Source: Bacillota bacterium (GTDB taxonomy: Bacteria; Bacillota; Limnochordia; Limnochordales; ZCTH02-B6). Taken from it: DNA of 13,077 bases. The DNA is taken from assembly GCA_017578085.1 (NCBI GenBank), contig PKQR01000050.1, positions 1 through 13,077 on the forward strand. The letters run 5' to 3'. Each line of letters opens with the position of its first letter. Positions within the stretch are counted from its first letter, which is position 1. Of the stretch, positions 1 to 5,661 are shown in pieces. The translations under genes were made by a program, and so were the position numbers. The notes below the pieces were generated by a model, which made no database searches, had not been told where the DNA came from, and saw only the letters and a program-made list of their open reading frames with translations.

Positions 1-26
1 CCAGGCGCCGAATCCCTGGCGACATT

Positions 27-47
27 TATAGTAAAATGGACTGTCCA
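27..47 (+). promoter_or_regulatory. Candidate -10 region and palindromic operator upstream of the glutamate dehydrogenase gene
   Basis: An AT-rich island at 22-37 holds two overlapping -10-like hexamers, TATAGT (27-32) and TAAAAT (32-37), in otherwise GC-rich sequence. No good -35 hexamer is visible 16-18 bp upstream. Directly after it lies a perfect 11-bp palindrome, TGGACTGTCCA (37-47), about where transcription would begin, as expected for a repressor site. The regulator is unknown and the promoter call is tentative. Confidence 0.35.
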
Positions 48-97
48 CACCAATCTCGCCCCGGTCCTCCCCATTCCGGGCACAGGAGGATGTCCCC

Positions 98-1363
98 ATG
101 AACGTCGAGACCACGATGGTGCAGCACTCGAATCCCTTCCTCAACGCGCAGCGCCAGCTGCTCACCGCCGTTGAACAGCTGGGACTCGACCGCGCCGTCT
201 ACGAGGTGCTCAAGGAGCCCGAGCGGGTGATCATCGTGTCCATCCCGGTGCGGATGGACGACGGCAGCTTGCGCACCTTCACCGGCTACCGGGCGCAGCA
301 CACCCTGGTGACGGGGCCCGCCAAGGGCGGGATCCGCTTCCACCCCGACGTCACCCTGGACGAGATTAAGGCGCTCTCCATGTGGATGACGTTCAAGTGC
401 GCCGTCATGCAGCTGCCCTTCGGCGGCGGCAAGGGCGGCGTCGTCTGCAATCCCAAGACCATGTCCCGCGGCGAACTGGAACGCTTGAGCCGCGGCTACG
501 TGCGGGCCATCGCTTCGGCCCTGGGGCCCGAACTGGACATCCCGGCGCCCGACGTCTACACCGACGCCCAGGTCATGGGCTGGATGATGGACGAGTACTC
601 CCGCATCGTCGGCAAGGACCAGCCGGGCGTCATCACGGGCAAGCCCCTGGTGTTGGGCGGCTCGGCAGGACGATCGGAGGCGACCGCCTTTGGTTGCGTC
701 GTTGCCGCCCGGGAAATCGCTCGCTACCAGGGATGGGAATTGGAAGGCGCGACGGCCGTCATCCAGGGATTTGGCAACGCCGGCAGCATCAGCGCCCGCA
801 TGCTGCATGAGCTGGGCGTGCGCATTGTCGCGGTGAGCGACTCCTCGGGCACAGCCTACGACCCGCGGGGGATGGACCCGGTGGCGCTGCTCGCGCACAA
901 GCGGCGCACCGGCAGTGTGCGGGGCTTCCCGGGCAGCCAGGAGATCCCGCCCGATGAGTTCTTGACGCTTGAGTGCGACATCCTCATCCCGGCGGCGCTG
1001 GAAAACGTCATCACCGCCGAAAACGCCCCGAAGATCCGGACGCGGCTCATCGTGGAGGCGGCCAATGGGCCCACCACCCCCGAAGCGGACCCGATCCTCT
1101 TCAAGCGGGGCATCACCGTCGTGCCCGACATCCTGGCCAATGCCGGCGGGGTGACGGTGTCCTACTTCGAATGGGTGCAGAACCTCAACCGCTGGTACTG
1201 GAGCGAGGAAAAGGTCAACCGGCGCCTGGAGCGGGCCATGGTGCAGGCGTGCCAGCGGGTGTTCCGCCTCGCCAGGGAGCACAACGTCAACCTGCGCGAA
1301 GCCGCGTACATGGCGGCCCTGGAACGGCTGGCGGCGGCCCTCAAGGCCCGGGGCTGGATCTAG
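98..1363 (+). CDS. Glu/Leu/Phe/Val-family glutamate dehydrogenase
   Basis: The 421-residue product would interconvert glutamate and 2-oxoglutarate plus ammonium in the cytoplasm, using NAD(P). Length and motifs fit the hexameric bacterial enzymes. The substrate-side domain shows GPAKGGIRFHP (Lys76), MTFKCAV (Lys100), PFGGGKGG (Lys112) and PAPDVYTD (Asp152). The spacing of these residues (24, 12 and 40) equals that of Lys89/Lys113/Lys125/Asp165 in the Clostridium symbiosum enzyme. The Rossmann domain has the dinucleotide loop QGFGNAG (223-229) and an acidic Asp248 in VAVSDSSG. The C-terminal NGPTTPEAD and ILANAGGVTVSYFEW motifs are intact. The ATG has AGGAGG at 84-89, 8 nt upstream. Cofactor preference (NAD or NADP) cannot be fixed by eye. 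It stands alone, so gdhA or gudB would both be guesses. It may recycle the glutamate made by the aminotransferase further right. Confidence 0.96.
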   Translation: MNVETTMVQHSNPFLNAQRQLLTAVEQLGLDRAVYEVLKEPERVIIVSIPVRMDDGSLRTFTGYRAQHTLVTGPAKGGIRFHPDVTLDEIKALSMWMTFKCAVMQLPFGGGKGGVVCNPKTMSRGELERLSRGYVRAIASALGPELDIPAPDVYTDAQVMGWMMDEYSRIVGKDQPGVITGKPLVLGGSAGRSEATAFGCVVAAREIARYQGWELEGATAVIQGFGNAGSISARMLHELGVRIVAVSDSSGTAYDPRGMDPVALLAHKRRTGSVRGFPGSQEIPPDEFLTLECDILIPAALENVITAENAPKIRTRLIVEAANGPTTPEADPILFKRGITVVPDILANAGGVTVSYFEWVQNLNRWYWSEEKVNRRLERAMVQACQRVFRLAREHNVNLREAAYMAALERLAAALKARGWI

Positions 1364-1420
1364 CGGCACCCTGCCTTGGGCCGGCACCAGCGGCCGGCGC
1401 GGCAGCGCCTGCTCTGCCGG

Positions 1421-1482
1421 CGAAAATAAATCCCCGGGGCGGGTCCGGCGAAACAGGTCCAGCGGACCCCAACGCCCCGGGG
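1421..1482 (-). terminator. Intrinsic terminator of the cupredoxin gene, perhaps bidirectional
   Basis: A 10-bp outer stem pairs 1432-1441 (CCCCGGGGCG) with 1473-1482. A 6-bp inner stem pairs 1442-1447 with 1463-1468, leaving a CCAA bulge. Read on the minus strand, the stem is followed by ATTTATTTTCG (1431-1421), a U-rich tail. It begins about 25 nt after the cupredoxin stop. On the plus strand the tail is only CCTACCCTTTC, so termination of the glutamate dehydrogenase transcript here would be weak. Confidence 0.75.
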
Positions 1483-1507
1483 CCTACCCTTTCATGCGAT
1501 CCCCTGA

Positions 1508-1960
1508 TCACCTGGCGGAAGCGCTGTTCGCCACTGGCGGCAATTCTTCCACGATTACCCTGCCCACCATGCCCATCAGCTGATGGGCGCTGACGGTGCA
1601 GAGAAACGAGTATTCGCCGGGTTCGGTGAAAACGAAGGACCACTGCTGCCCCGACTGCAGGACGGGCGATTCGAAAAGGCTGGGAGCGGTGCCCACCCGC
1701 TGGCCTGCGCTATGGACGACGTTGTGGGGCACCTCGTCCTCGTTGACAAACACGACGCGGGTCCCGGCCGGGATGCGGAGTTCCTCCGGCACGTAGCGGA
1801 AGTTGCGCATGACCACGGTTACCGCCACTTCTTGCGCCTCGGGCGCGCTTGACGACTCGTCCGGCCAGTGCACGACCCGATCGGCCTCCAGAAACCCGAC
1901 CACCATGGCCAAGAGCGCAAACAATATGATGGCGATACGCGCGGTGGAGGAGGTCGACAT
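1508..1960 (-). CDS. Membrane-anchored single-domain cupredoxin (type I copper protein)
   Basis: The 150-residue protein has one N-terminal hydrophobic helix (about residues 9-24), best read as a signal anchor. A short linker and a cupredoxin beta-barrel (about 45-140) follow. Likely copper ligands are His79 (VPHN), Cys121, His126 and Met129, the last three in Cys-x4-His-x2-Met spacing. The Cys-x3-Cys pair of a CuA centre is absent. This points to a mononuclear blue-copper electron carrier outside the membrane and argues against cytochrome oxidase subunit II, whose soluble domain is otherwise similar. ATG at 1960 is preferred: AAGGAG ends 9 nt upstream on the minus strand. GTG at 1963, one codon earlier, is also possible. 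No oxidase, nitrite reductase or other redox partner gene is adjacent, so the partner is unknown. A palindrome overlaps the ribosome site. Confidence 0.85.
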   Translation of the reverse strand: MSTSSTARIAIILFALLAMVVGFLEADRVVHWPDESSSAPEAQEVAVTVVMRNFRYVPEELRIPAGTRVVFVNEDEVPHNVVHSAGQRVGTAPSLFESPVLQSGQQWSFVFTEPGEYSFLCTVSAHQLMGMVGRVIVEELPPVANSASAR

Positions 1961-1973
1961 CACCGTTCACTCC

Positions 1974-1988
1974 TTAGACGGAGTCTAA
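1974..1988. promoter_or_regulatory. Perfect palindrome overlapping the cupredoxin ribosome site (candidate operator)
   Basis: TTAGACGGAGTCTAA has 6-bp arms and a 3-bp centre. It lies 14-28 bp upstream of the cupredoxin ATG, in the divergent gap. The inner arm overlaps the minus-strand AAGGAG ribosome site (1971-1976). Size and symmetry suit a dimeric repressor of TetR or metal-responsive type, but no regulator gene is adjacent and the family cannot be named. Confidence 0.45.
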
Positions 1989-2019
1989 CAAAGCCCCTTC
2001 CGGCTCGGGAGTTACGGAC

Positions 2020-2057
2020 TTCCCCTCAAAAAGGGACAAATGTCCCTCGACGGGGAA
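2020..2057. promoter_or_regulatory. Nested inverted repeat in the divergent gap (candidate operator or RNA hairpin)
   Basis: The core is a perfect 16-bp palindrome: AGGGACA (2032-2038), AA, TGTCCCT (2041-2047). It is flanked by a second pair of arms, TTCCCC (2020-2025) and GGGGAA (2052-2057), offset by about one base. As DNA it resembles a dimer-binding site. As RNA it could fold into a two-part hairpin. It lies between the cupredoxin gene and the small membrane protein gene and could serve either. The ATG at 2040 sits inside it and is therefore an unlikely translation start. Confidence 0.45.
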
Positions 2058-2090
2058 TGTATTCGACGGGGTCCCGAAGACCCGAGGGAG

Positions 2091-2336
2091 GTGCTGCGCC
2101 CATGTCCGCCCAGAATCGGCTTTTCTTTCGGTCTCGCCGTCGCCGGCCTCTGGATGATGTTCGGGTACTTCCTGGCGGGCGCCCTGCTCTCGGGCAGCTG
2201 GGAGGCTGCGGCGGCCGGGATAGTCTTTAACGCCTTCCAGGCCGGCACGAGCCTGGCGGGTGCCGGCGCCTTGCTGGCCGCGCTGCGGGCCGCCCTACGA
2301 GGCGCGGCCCCCCGCAGGCGGCCCTCCGGCAACTGA
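2091..2336 (+). CDS. Small two-helix membrane protein, start or frame uncertain
   Basis: About 81 residues if GTG at 2091 is used. I do not recognise the family. The reading frame encodes two hydrophobic stretches: GFSFGLAVAGLWMMFGYFLA followed by GALL, and then GIVFNAFQAGTSLAGAGALL. A basic tail containing RGAAPRRR follows, so an inner-membrane hairpin protein is likely. The start is a problem. GGGAGGTG (2086-2093) is ideally placed for ATG 2102, but that ATG is in another frame, which gives only an Arg-rich peptide. GTG at 2091 lies inside that ribosome site, ATG 2040 lies in a palindrome, and ATG 2154 would cut off part of the first helix. A +1 shift at TTT-C-GGT (2126-2132) would join the well-placed ATG to the hydrophobic frame. 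The gene may therefore be frameshifted, mis-sequenced or recoded. Confidence 0.5.
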   Translation: MLRPCPPRIGFSFGLAVAGLWMMFGYFLAGALLSGSWEAAAAGIVFNAFQAGTSLAGAGALLAALRAALRGAAPRRRPSGN

Positions 2337-2383
2337 ACGGCCCCCGGTTTCCACGGGTCCCCAGCGCCTCTTGGACTCCTCAG

Positions 2384-2466
2384 GGGAGGATCGGGCGCGG
2401 CGGGTTGGAAAGTATCCTCCCGTAGGCCACCGCTGGCGGCAAAGGGCCCGCGAGATGGCGGTGGTC
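2384..2466 (+). other. Two stem-loops in the untranslated stretch before the peptidase gene
   Basis: GGGAGGAT (2384-2391) pairs perfectly with ATCCTCCC (2414-2421). CCACCGC (2427-2433) pairs perfectly with GCGGTGG (2458-2464), extendable by a G-U and a G-C pair. Both lie in the 168-nt gap before the peptidase start. There is no U-run, so they do not look like terminators. I could not match them to a known riboswitch core. GC-rich sequence forms such stems easily, so this is tentative. Confidence 0.3.
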
Positions 2467-2504
2467 CCCCGGAGAAAAGCCCTTCCAGAAAGGATGTGTT
2501 CCCC

Positions 2505-4580
2505 ATGCTCACCCTCCGCGTGCGCCGGTCCGCGTCCCGGCCAGGAGTCGCCTCGCGCCTCGGCCTGGGCTTGAGCGTGCTGGTGCTTCTTTTCGTGTTG
2601 GCGGTGCCGCACAGCATGGCCGCGGATGGCGACCCGGTACCGCTCATTCCCCGGCAAGTGCTGTTCGGCAACCCTGACCGGACCACGGTCCGGCTCAGCC
2701 CCGACGGCAGGTACATCAGCTTCCTCGCGCCCAGCGACGGCGTGATGAACGTCTGGGTCGGGCCTAGCGACGACCCGGCTGCCGCCAAGCCCGTCACCCA
2801 TGACCGCGGGCGCGGCATCATGTCCTACTCATGGACCTACCTGAAGGACTACCTTATCTACATGCAGGACACCGCCGGCGACGAGAACTGGAAAGTCTAC
2901 AGCGTCAACGTGGCCACCGGCGAAACGCGCCTTTTGACGCCGCCCGAGGGCGTCGCGGCGTACATCTGGGCCGTCAGTCCCGAGCACCCCGAAGAGATCG
3001 TCGTCGGGCTCAACGACCGAATCCCGCAGCTGCACGACCTGTACCGGGTCAACCTGCGGACAGGTGAACGCGAGCTTCTCTATGAGAACGAGGGCTTGAT
3101 GGACTTCGTCCTGGACCTGGACTACAACATCCGCTTCGGCATCACCATGACCCCCGACGGCGGGCTGTCGATCCTCCGCCGGGTCGAGGGCCAGTGGCAC
3201 CCGTTCGCCACGGTTTCCATGGAAGACAGCCTCACCACGTATCCCATCGGGCTGGACGCGACCGGCACCAAGCTGTACATGCTCGACAGCCGTGGCCGGG
3301 ATACGGCCGCCCTGACCGTGCATGACCTGGAAACCGGCGCAGTCCAGGTGCTTTACGAGGACCCGAGGGCGGACGTCGATAACGCCCTCGTGCATCCTAC
3401 GGAGCTGGTCGTCCAGGCGGCCGCGTCCACCTACGATCGGACCACGTGGCAGGTGCTGGATGAGCGCATCGCGGGCGACCTGGAGTACCTGGCGCAGGTG
3501 GCCGACGGCGAGCTGGAGGTCGTCAGCCGGACTTGGGACGACCGCACCTGGATCGCGGCCTACTCGCTGGACAACGGCCCCGTCCGCTACTACCGCTACG
3601 ACCGTGACGCCCGGACCGCCACCTTCCTCTTTACCAACCGCTCGGCCTTGGAAGGGCTCCCGCTGGCCAAGATGCACCCGGTCATCATCCGGTCCCGGGA
3701 CGGCCTGAACCTGGTCAGCTACTTGACCTTGCCGCCGTGGCACGAGCCCGAAGACGGCATCCGCCCGGCGGAACCGCTGCCGATGGTGCTGGAGGTGCAC
3801 GGCGGCCCGTGGGCCCGCGACTACTGGGGCTACAACAGCATCCACCAGTGGCTGGCCAACCGCGGCTACGCGGTCCTGAGCGTCAACTTCCGGGGCTCCA
3901 CCGGCTTCGGCAAGGCCTTCCTCAACGCGGGCAACCGCGAGTGGGGCGCCAAGATGCACGACGACCTGGTGGACGCGGTACAATGGGCCATCGACAACGG
4001 CATCGCCGATCCTGACCGCATCTGTATCAGCGGCGGCAGCTACGGCGGCTATGCGACGCTGGTGGGCCTAACCTTTACGCCGGAACTCTTTGCCTGCGGC
4101 GTCGACATCGTGGGCCCGTCCAACCTGGTGACCTTGCTCGAGTCCATCCCGCCCTACTGGGAACCCCAGGTGGAGCTGTTCGCCGCCCGCGTCGGTGACC
4201 ACCGGACGCCCGAGGGCCGGGAGTTCCTGCTCTCCCGCTCGCCGCTGACGTATGTGGACCGGATCCAGCGGCCGCTGCTCATCGCCCAAGGGGCCAACGA
4301 CCCGCGGGTGAAGCAGTCGGAGTCGGAGCAGATCGTGGCCGCGATGCAGGCCCACGGGATCCCGGTCACGTACGTCCTGTATCCCGACGAGGGTCACGGC
4401 TTCGTCCGCCCCGAGAACCGCATCTCGTTCTACGCGGTGCAGGAAGCCTTCCTCCACCAGCACTTGGGCGGCCGCTTCGAGCCCATCGGCGACGATTTCA
4501 CCGGGTCGAGCATCACGGTGCCGGTGGGAGCCGAGGAAATCGACGGGCTGCCGGAGGCGCTGGCGGGCCTTCAGCAGTGA
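2505..4580 (+). CDS. Secreted S9 prolyl-oligopeptidase-family serine peptidase
   Basis: The 691-residue product cuts peptides by a Ser-Asp-His triad. It is most like acylaminoacyl-peptidase/dipeptidyl-aminopeptidase enzymes of the S9 family. An N-terminal hydrophobic segment (about 18-39, ending near SMAADG) looks like a signal peptide or anchor. A beta-propeller-like region (about 45-385) carries repeats typical of the family, such as RLSPDGRYISFLAPSDG. The C-terminal alpha/beta-hydrolase domain (about 390-660) has HGGPWARDYWGYN (oxyanion region), nucleophile Ser512 in GGSYGG, Asp599 in GANDPRV and His631 in DEGHGF. ATG 2505 is chosen because AAGGA at 2490-2494 is 10 nt upstream; the in-frame GTG at 2496 is only 1 nt from it. 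All catalytic residues are present, so it should be active. Substrate specificity cannot be read from sequence. It probably feeds on peptides outside the membrane, in keeping with the amino-acid catabolic genes nearby. Confidence 0.93.
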   Translation: MLTLRVRRSASRPGVASRLGLGLSVLVLLFVLAVPHSMAADGDPVPLIPRQVLFGNPDRTTVRLSPDGRYISFLAPSDGVMNVWVGPSDDPAAAKPVTHDRGRGIMSYSWTYLKDYLIYMQDTAGDENWKVYSVNVATGETRLLTPPEGVAAYIWAVSPEHPEEIVVGLNDRIPQLHDLYRVNLRTGERELLYENEGLMDFVLDLDYNIRFGITMTPDGGLSILRRVEGQWHPFATVSMEDSLTTYPIGLDATGTKLYMLDSRGRDTAALTVHDLETGAVQVLYEDPRADVDNALVHPTELVVQAAASTYDRTTWQVLDERIAGDLEYLAQVADGELEVVSRTWDDRTWIAAYSLDNGPVRYYRYDRDARTATFLFTNRSALEGLPLAKMHPVIIRSRDGLNLVSYLTLPPWHEPEDGIRPAEPLPMVLEVHGGPWARDYWGYNSIHQWLANRGYAVLSVNFRGSTGFGKAFLNAGNREWGAKMHDDLVDAVQWAIDNGIADPDRICISGGSYGGYATLVGLTFTPELFACGVDIVGPSNLVTLLESIPPYWEPQVELFAARVGDHRTPEGREFLLSRSPLTYVDRIQRPLLIAQGANDPRVKQSESEQIVAAMQAHGIPVTYVLYPDEGHGFVRPENRISFYAVQEAFLHQHLGGRFEPIGDDFTGSSITVPVGAEEIDGLPEALAGLQQ

Positions 4581-4593
4581 AACCCCGGCCGCT

Positions 4594-5148
4594 TCACGCC
4601 GCGGGTCCGGGGGCAATGGGCGGGCTGGATCCGGGAATGGGCGGTACGCGCCGGGCGAGGAAGCCGCCGCGGAAGGAGCGGGGCTCCATCAACACGGTAA
4701 ACGCTCCCGGCTCGTGGGCTTCGATAAGGCGAAACAGCTCGTTTGTCCACCGGCGGCGCACCACCACCAAGATCACTTCCCGGTGCCCGTCGCGCCCGCT
4801 GGCCGGCCACGTGGTGACGCCAAACCCCTGTTCCCGCAAGATCCGGGGCAGCTCCGTCGGCGACTTGGTCACCACCTGTACGGCCGTATACCCGTAGGCC
4901 AGGAGCTCTTCAAGCTTAGAACCCGTCAGCTGGCCTGTGGCGAAGCCTAGAGCATACGCGACAAGCCGCGGCCAGTCGTCCAGCTGCGACACCACCAAGC
5001 CCAGGGCGTATACCCAGATGATGACCTCCGCGACGCTCAACGCCGCGGCGGGGTAGCGGTTGCCCTTCATAATAAGGAGCCAGCGCAACGTCATAAGGGA
5101 GACGTAGACGACCTGCAGGCCAAAGATGATGAGAATGTCCAGCCACAT
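4594..5148 (-). CDS. UPF0316/YebE-type membrane protein (DUF5698 + DUF2179)
   Basis: The 184-residue protein is the usual length for the UPF0316 family. Three hydrophobic segments form the N-terminal half (about residues 3-25, 35-53 and 62-80; for example ILIIFGLQVVYVSLMTLRWL and VAEVIIWVYALGLVV). A cytoplasmic DUF2179-like domain follows, with typical phrases GYTAVQVVTKSPTELPRILREQGFGVT and REVILVVVRRR. The family has no firmly established biochemical role. DUF2179 is also found at the C-terminus of YitT-type proteins. ATG 5148 gives the canonical N-terminus; no strong ribosome site precedes it, and two in-frame GTG codons lie within about 21 nt upstream. The last 20 or so residues are Pro/Ala-rich and look non-conserved. 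The gene converges on the peptidase with 13 nt between stop codons and no evident terminator. Confidence 0.85.
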   Translation of the reverse strand: MWLDILIIFGLQVVYVSLMTLRWLLIMKGNRYPAAALSVAEVIIWVYALGLVVSQLDDWPRLVAYALGFATGQLTGSKLEELLAYGYTAVQVVTKSPTELPRILREQGFGVTTWPASGRDGHREVILVVVRRRWTNELFRLIEAHEPGAFTVLMEPRSFRGGFLARRVPPIPGSSPPIAPGPAA

Positions 5149-5416
5149 GGATTGCGTCACAGCCGTCACCGCCGGTTTGAAGCATGCTCGCCGCGATGGG
5201 CGCAAGTAGGTTCGGCCTCTCCGGGCGCATTCCCTGCCGCCCCTCCCCCTAGAGCGGCGCGCCGAATGGCGTCAGCGTGGCAAACCGTGGCGTCATTTCC
5301 AAAATACGCCAACCGCTGCCTCGCCGGCATGGGAGGATCCGCCCACCAAATGGACAATAACCTGCAGTATCGGAGGGGAGCCTGGGCGGACCATCGCGAG
5401 GAAAGGGGGAGCAAGC
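5149..5416. other. Divergent intergenic gap, 268 nt, no gene seen
   Basis: The gap separates the minus-strand UPF0316 gene from the plus-strand microprotein, so promoters for both should lie here. Short AT-rich patches occur at 5294-5304 and 5348-5370 (including TGGACA at 5351-5356 and CAGTAT at 5365-5370). No pair of -35 and -10 hexamers with 16-18 bp spacing is convincing. Open frames here start only at TTG codons without ribosome sites and are discounted. Confidence 0.4.
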
Positions 5417-5482
5417 ATGCTGGAGCTCATCGGGTTCCTCGTCGTCCTCTGGTTCCTGTGGGAGAAGCTCATGACAAAGTAA
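5417..5482 (+). CDS. 21-residue single-helix membrane microprotein
   Basis: ATG to TAA encodes 21 residues: Met-Leu-Glu-Leu-Ile-Gly, a very hydrophobic core (FLVVLWFLW) and a charged end containing Glu-Lys and finishing Met-Thr-Lys. This is one short transmembrane helix with two Trp and a basic C-terminus, a common layout for small bacterial membrane proteins that modulate a larger partner. AAAGGGGGAG ends 5 nt before the ATG, a good ribosome site in a stretch where nothing else is coding. It lies 179 nt upstream of the LysM protein gene in the same orientation and could be co-transcribed with it. It may instead be a leader peptide. The family is not recognised. Confidence 0.6.
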   Translation: MLELIGFLVVLWFLWEKLMTK

Positions 5483-5520
5483 TGAGCGTTGGTGTTGCTG
5501 TAGAACGAACTCTGGGCGCG

Positions 5521-5577
5521 GCCGGGTCAGGTGTTTCGTCGGGATCGACGGGGGGCGATCCCTCGCCTTGGCCCGGC
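5521..5577 (+). other. Long hairpin between the microprotein and the LysM protein gene
   Basis: The outer stem pairs 5521-5531 with 5566-5577 (eleven pairs including one G-U, and one bulged U at 5568). Inside it GGGATCG (5541-5547) pairs with CGATCCC (5556-5562). No U-run follows on either strand, so it is not a standard terminator. It could protect the 3' end of the microprotein message or act in the leader of the downstream gene. The fold was found by eye only. Confidence 0.35.
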
Positions 5578-5661
5578 GGGTGGGGGTGAGACGGAAGGAA
5601 ACGGCCCGACCCACGCGGAAACTCGCTGTATCGTCTGGAGAGGAGGCCGCTCGGGGACAGG

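Noticed and set aside
1..20. CCAGG...CCTGG hairpin at the left edge as a terminator or riboswitch end
   Set aside because: The stem is short (5-6 bp) and not directly followed by a U-run, and the sequence to its left is missing, so nothing firm can be said.
26..1387. 453-residue minus-strand frame opposite glutamate dehydrogenase
   Set aside because: It is the antisense shadow of a strongly conserved enzyme gene in GC-rich DNA. The product is His/Gly/Arg-rich with no domain and no ribosome site.
2496..2504. GTG start of the peptidase three codons upstream
   Set aside because: The AAGGA ribosome site is 1 nt from this GTG but 10 nt from ATG 2505, so the ATG is the better start.
2829..3983. 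384-residue minus-strand frame opposite the peptidase
   Set aside because: It is a shadow of the S9 peptidase, whose triad and oxyanion motifs lie on the plus strand.
4577..4597. GTGAA/TTCAC inverted repeat spanning the two convergent stop codons as a shared terminator
   Set aside because: The stem is only 5 bp with an 11-nt loop and no U-run on either strand.
5166..5414. 82-residue minus-strand frame in the gap before the microprotein
   Set aside because: It starts at TTG without a ribosome site, has mixed composition and matches no family.
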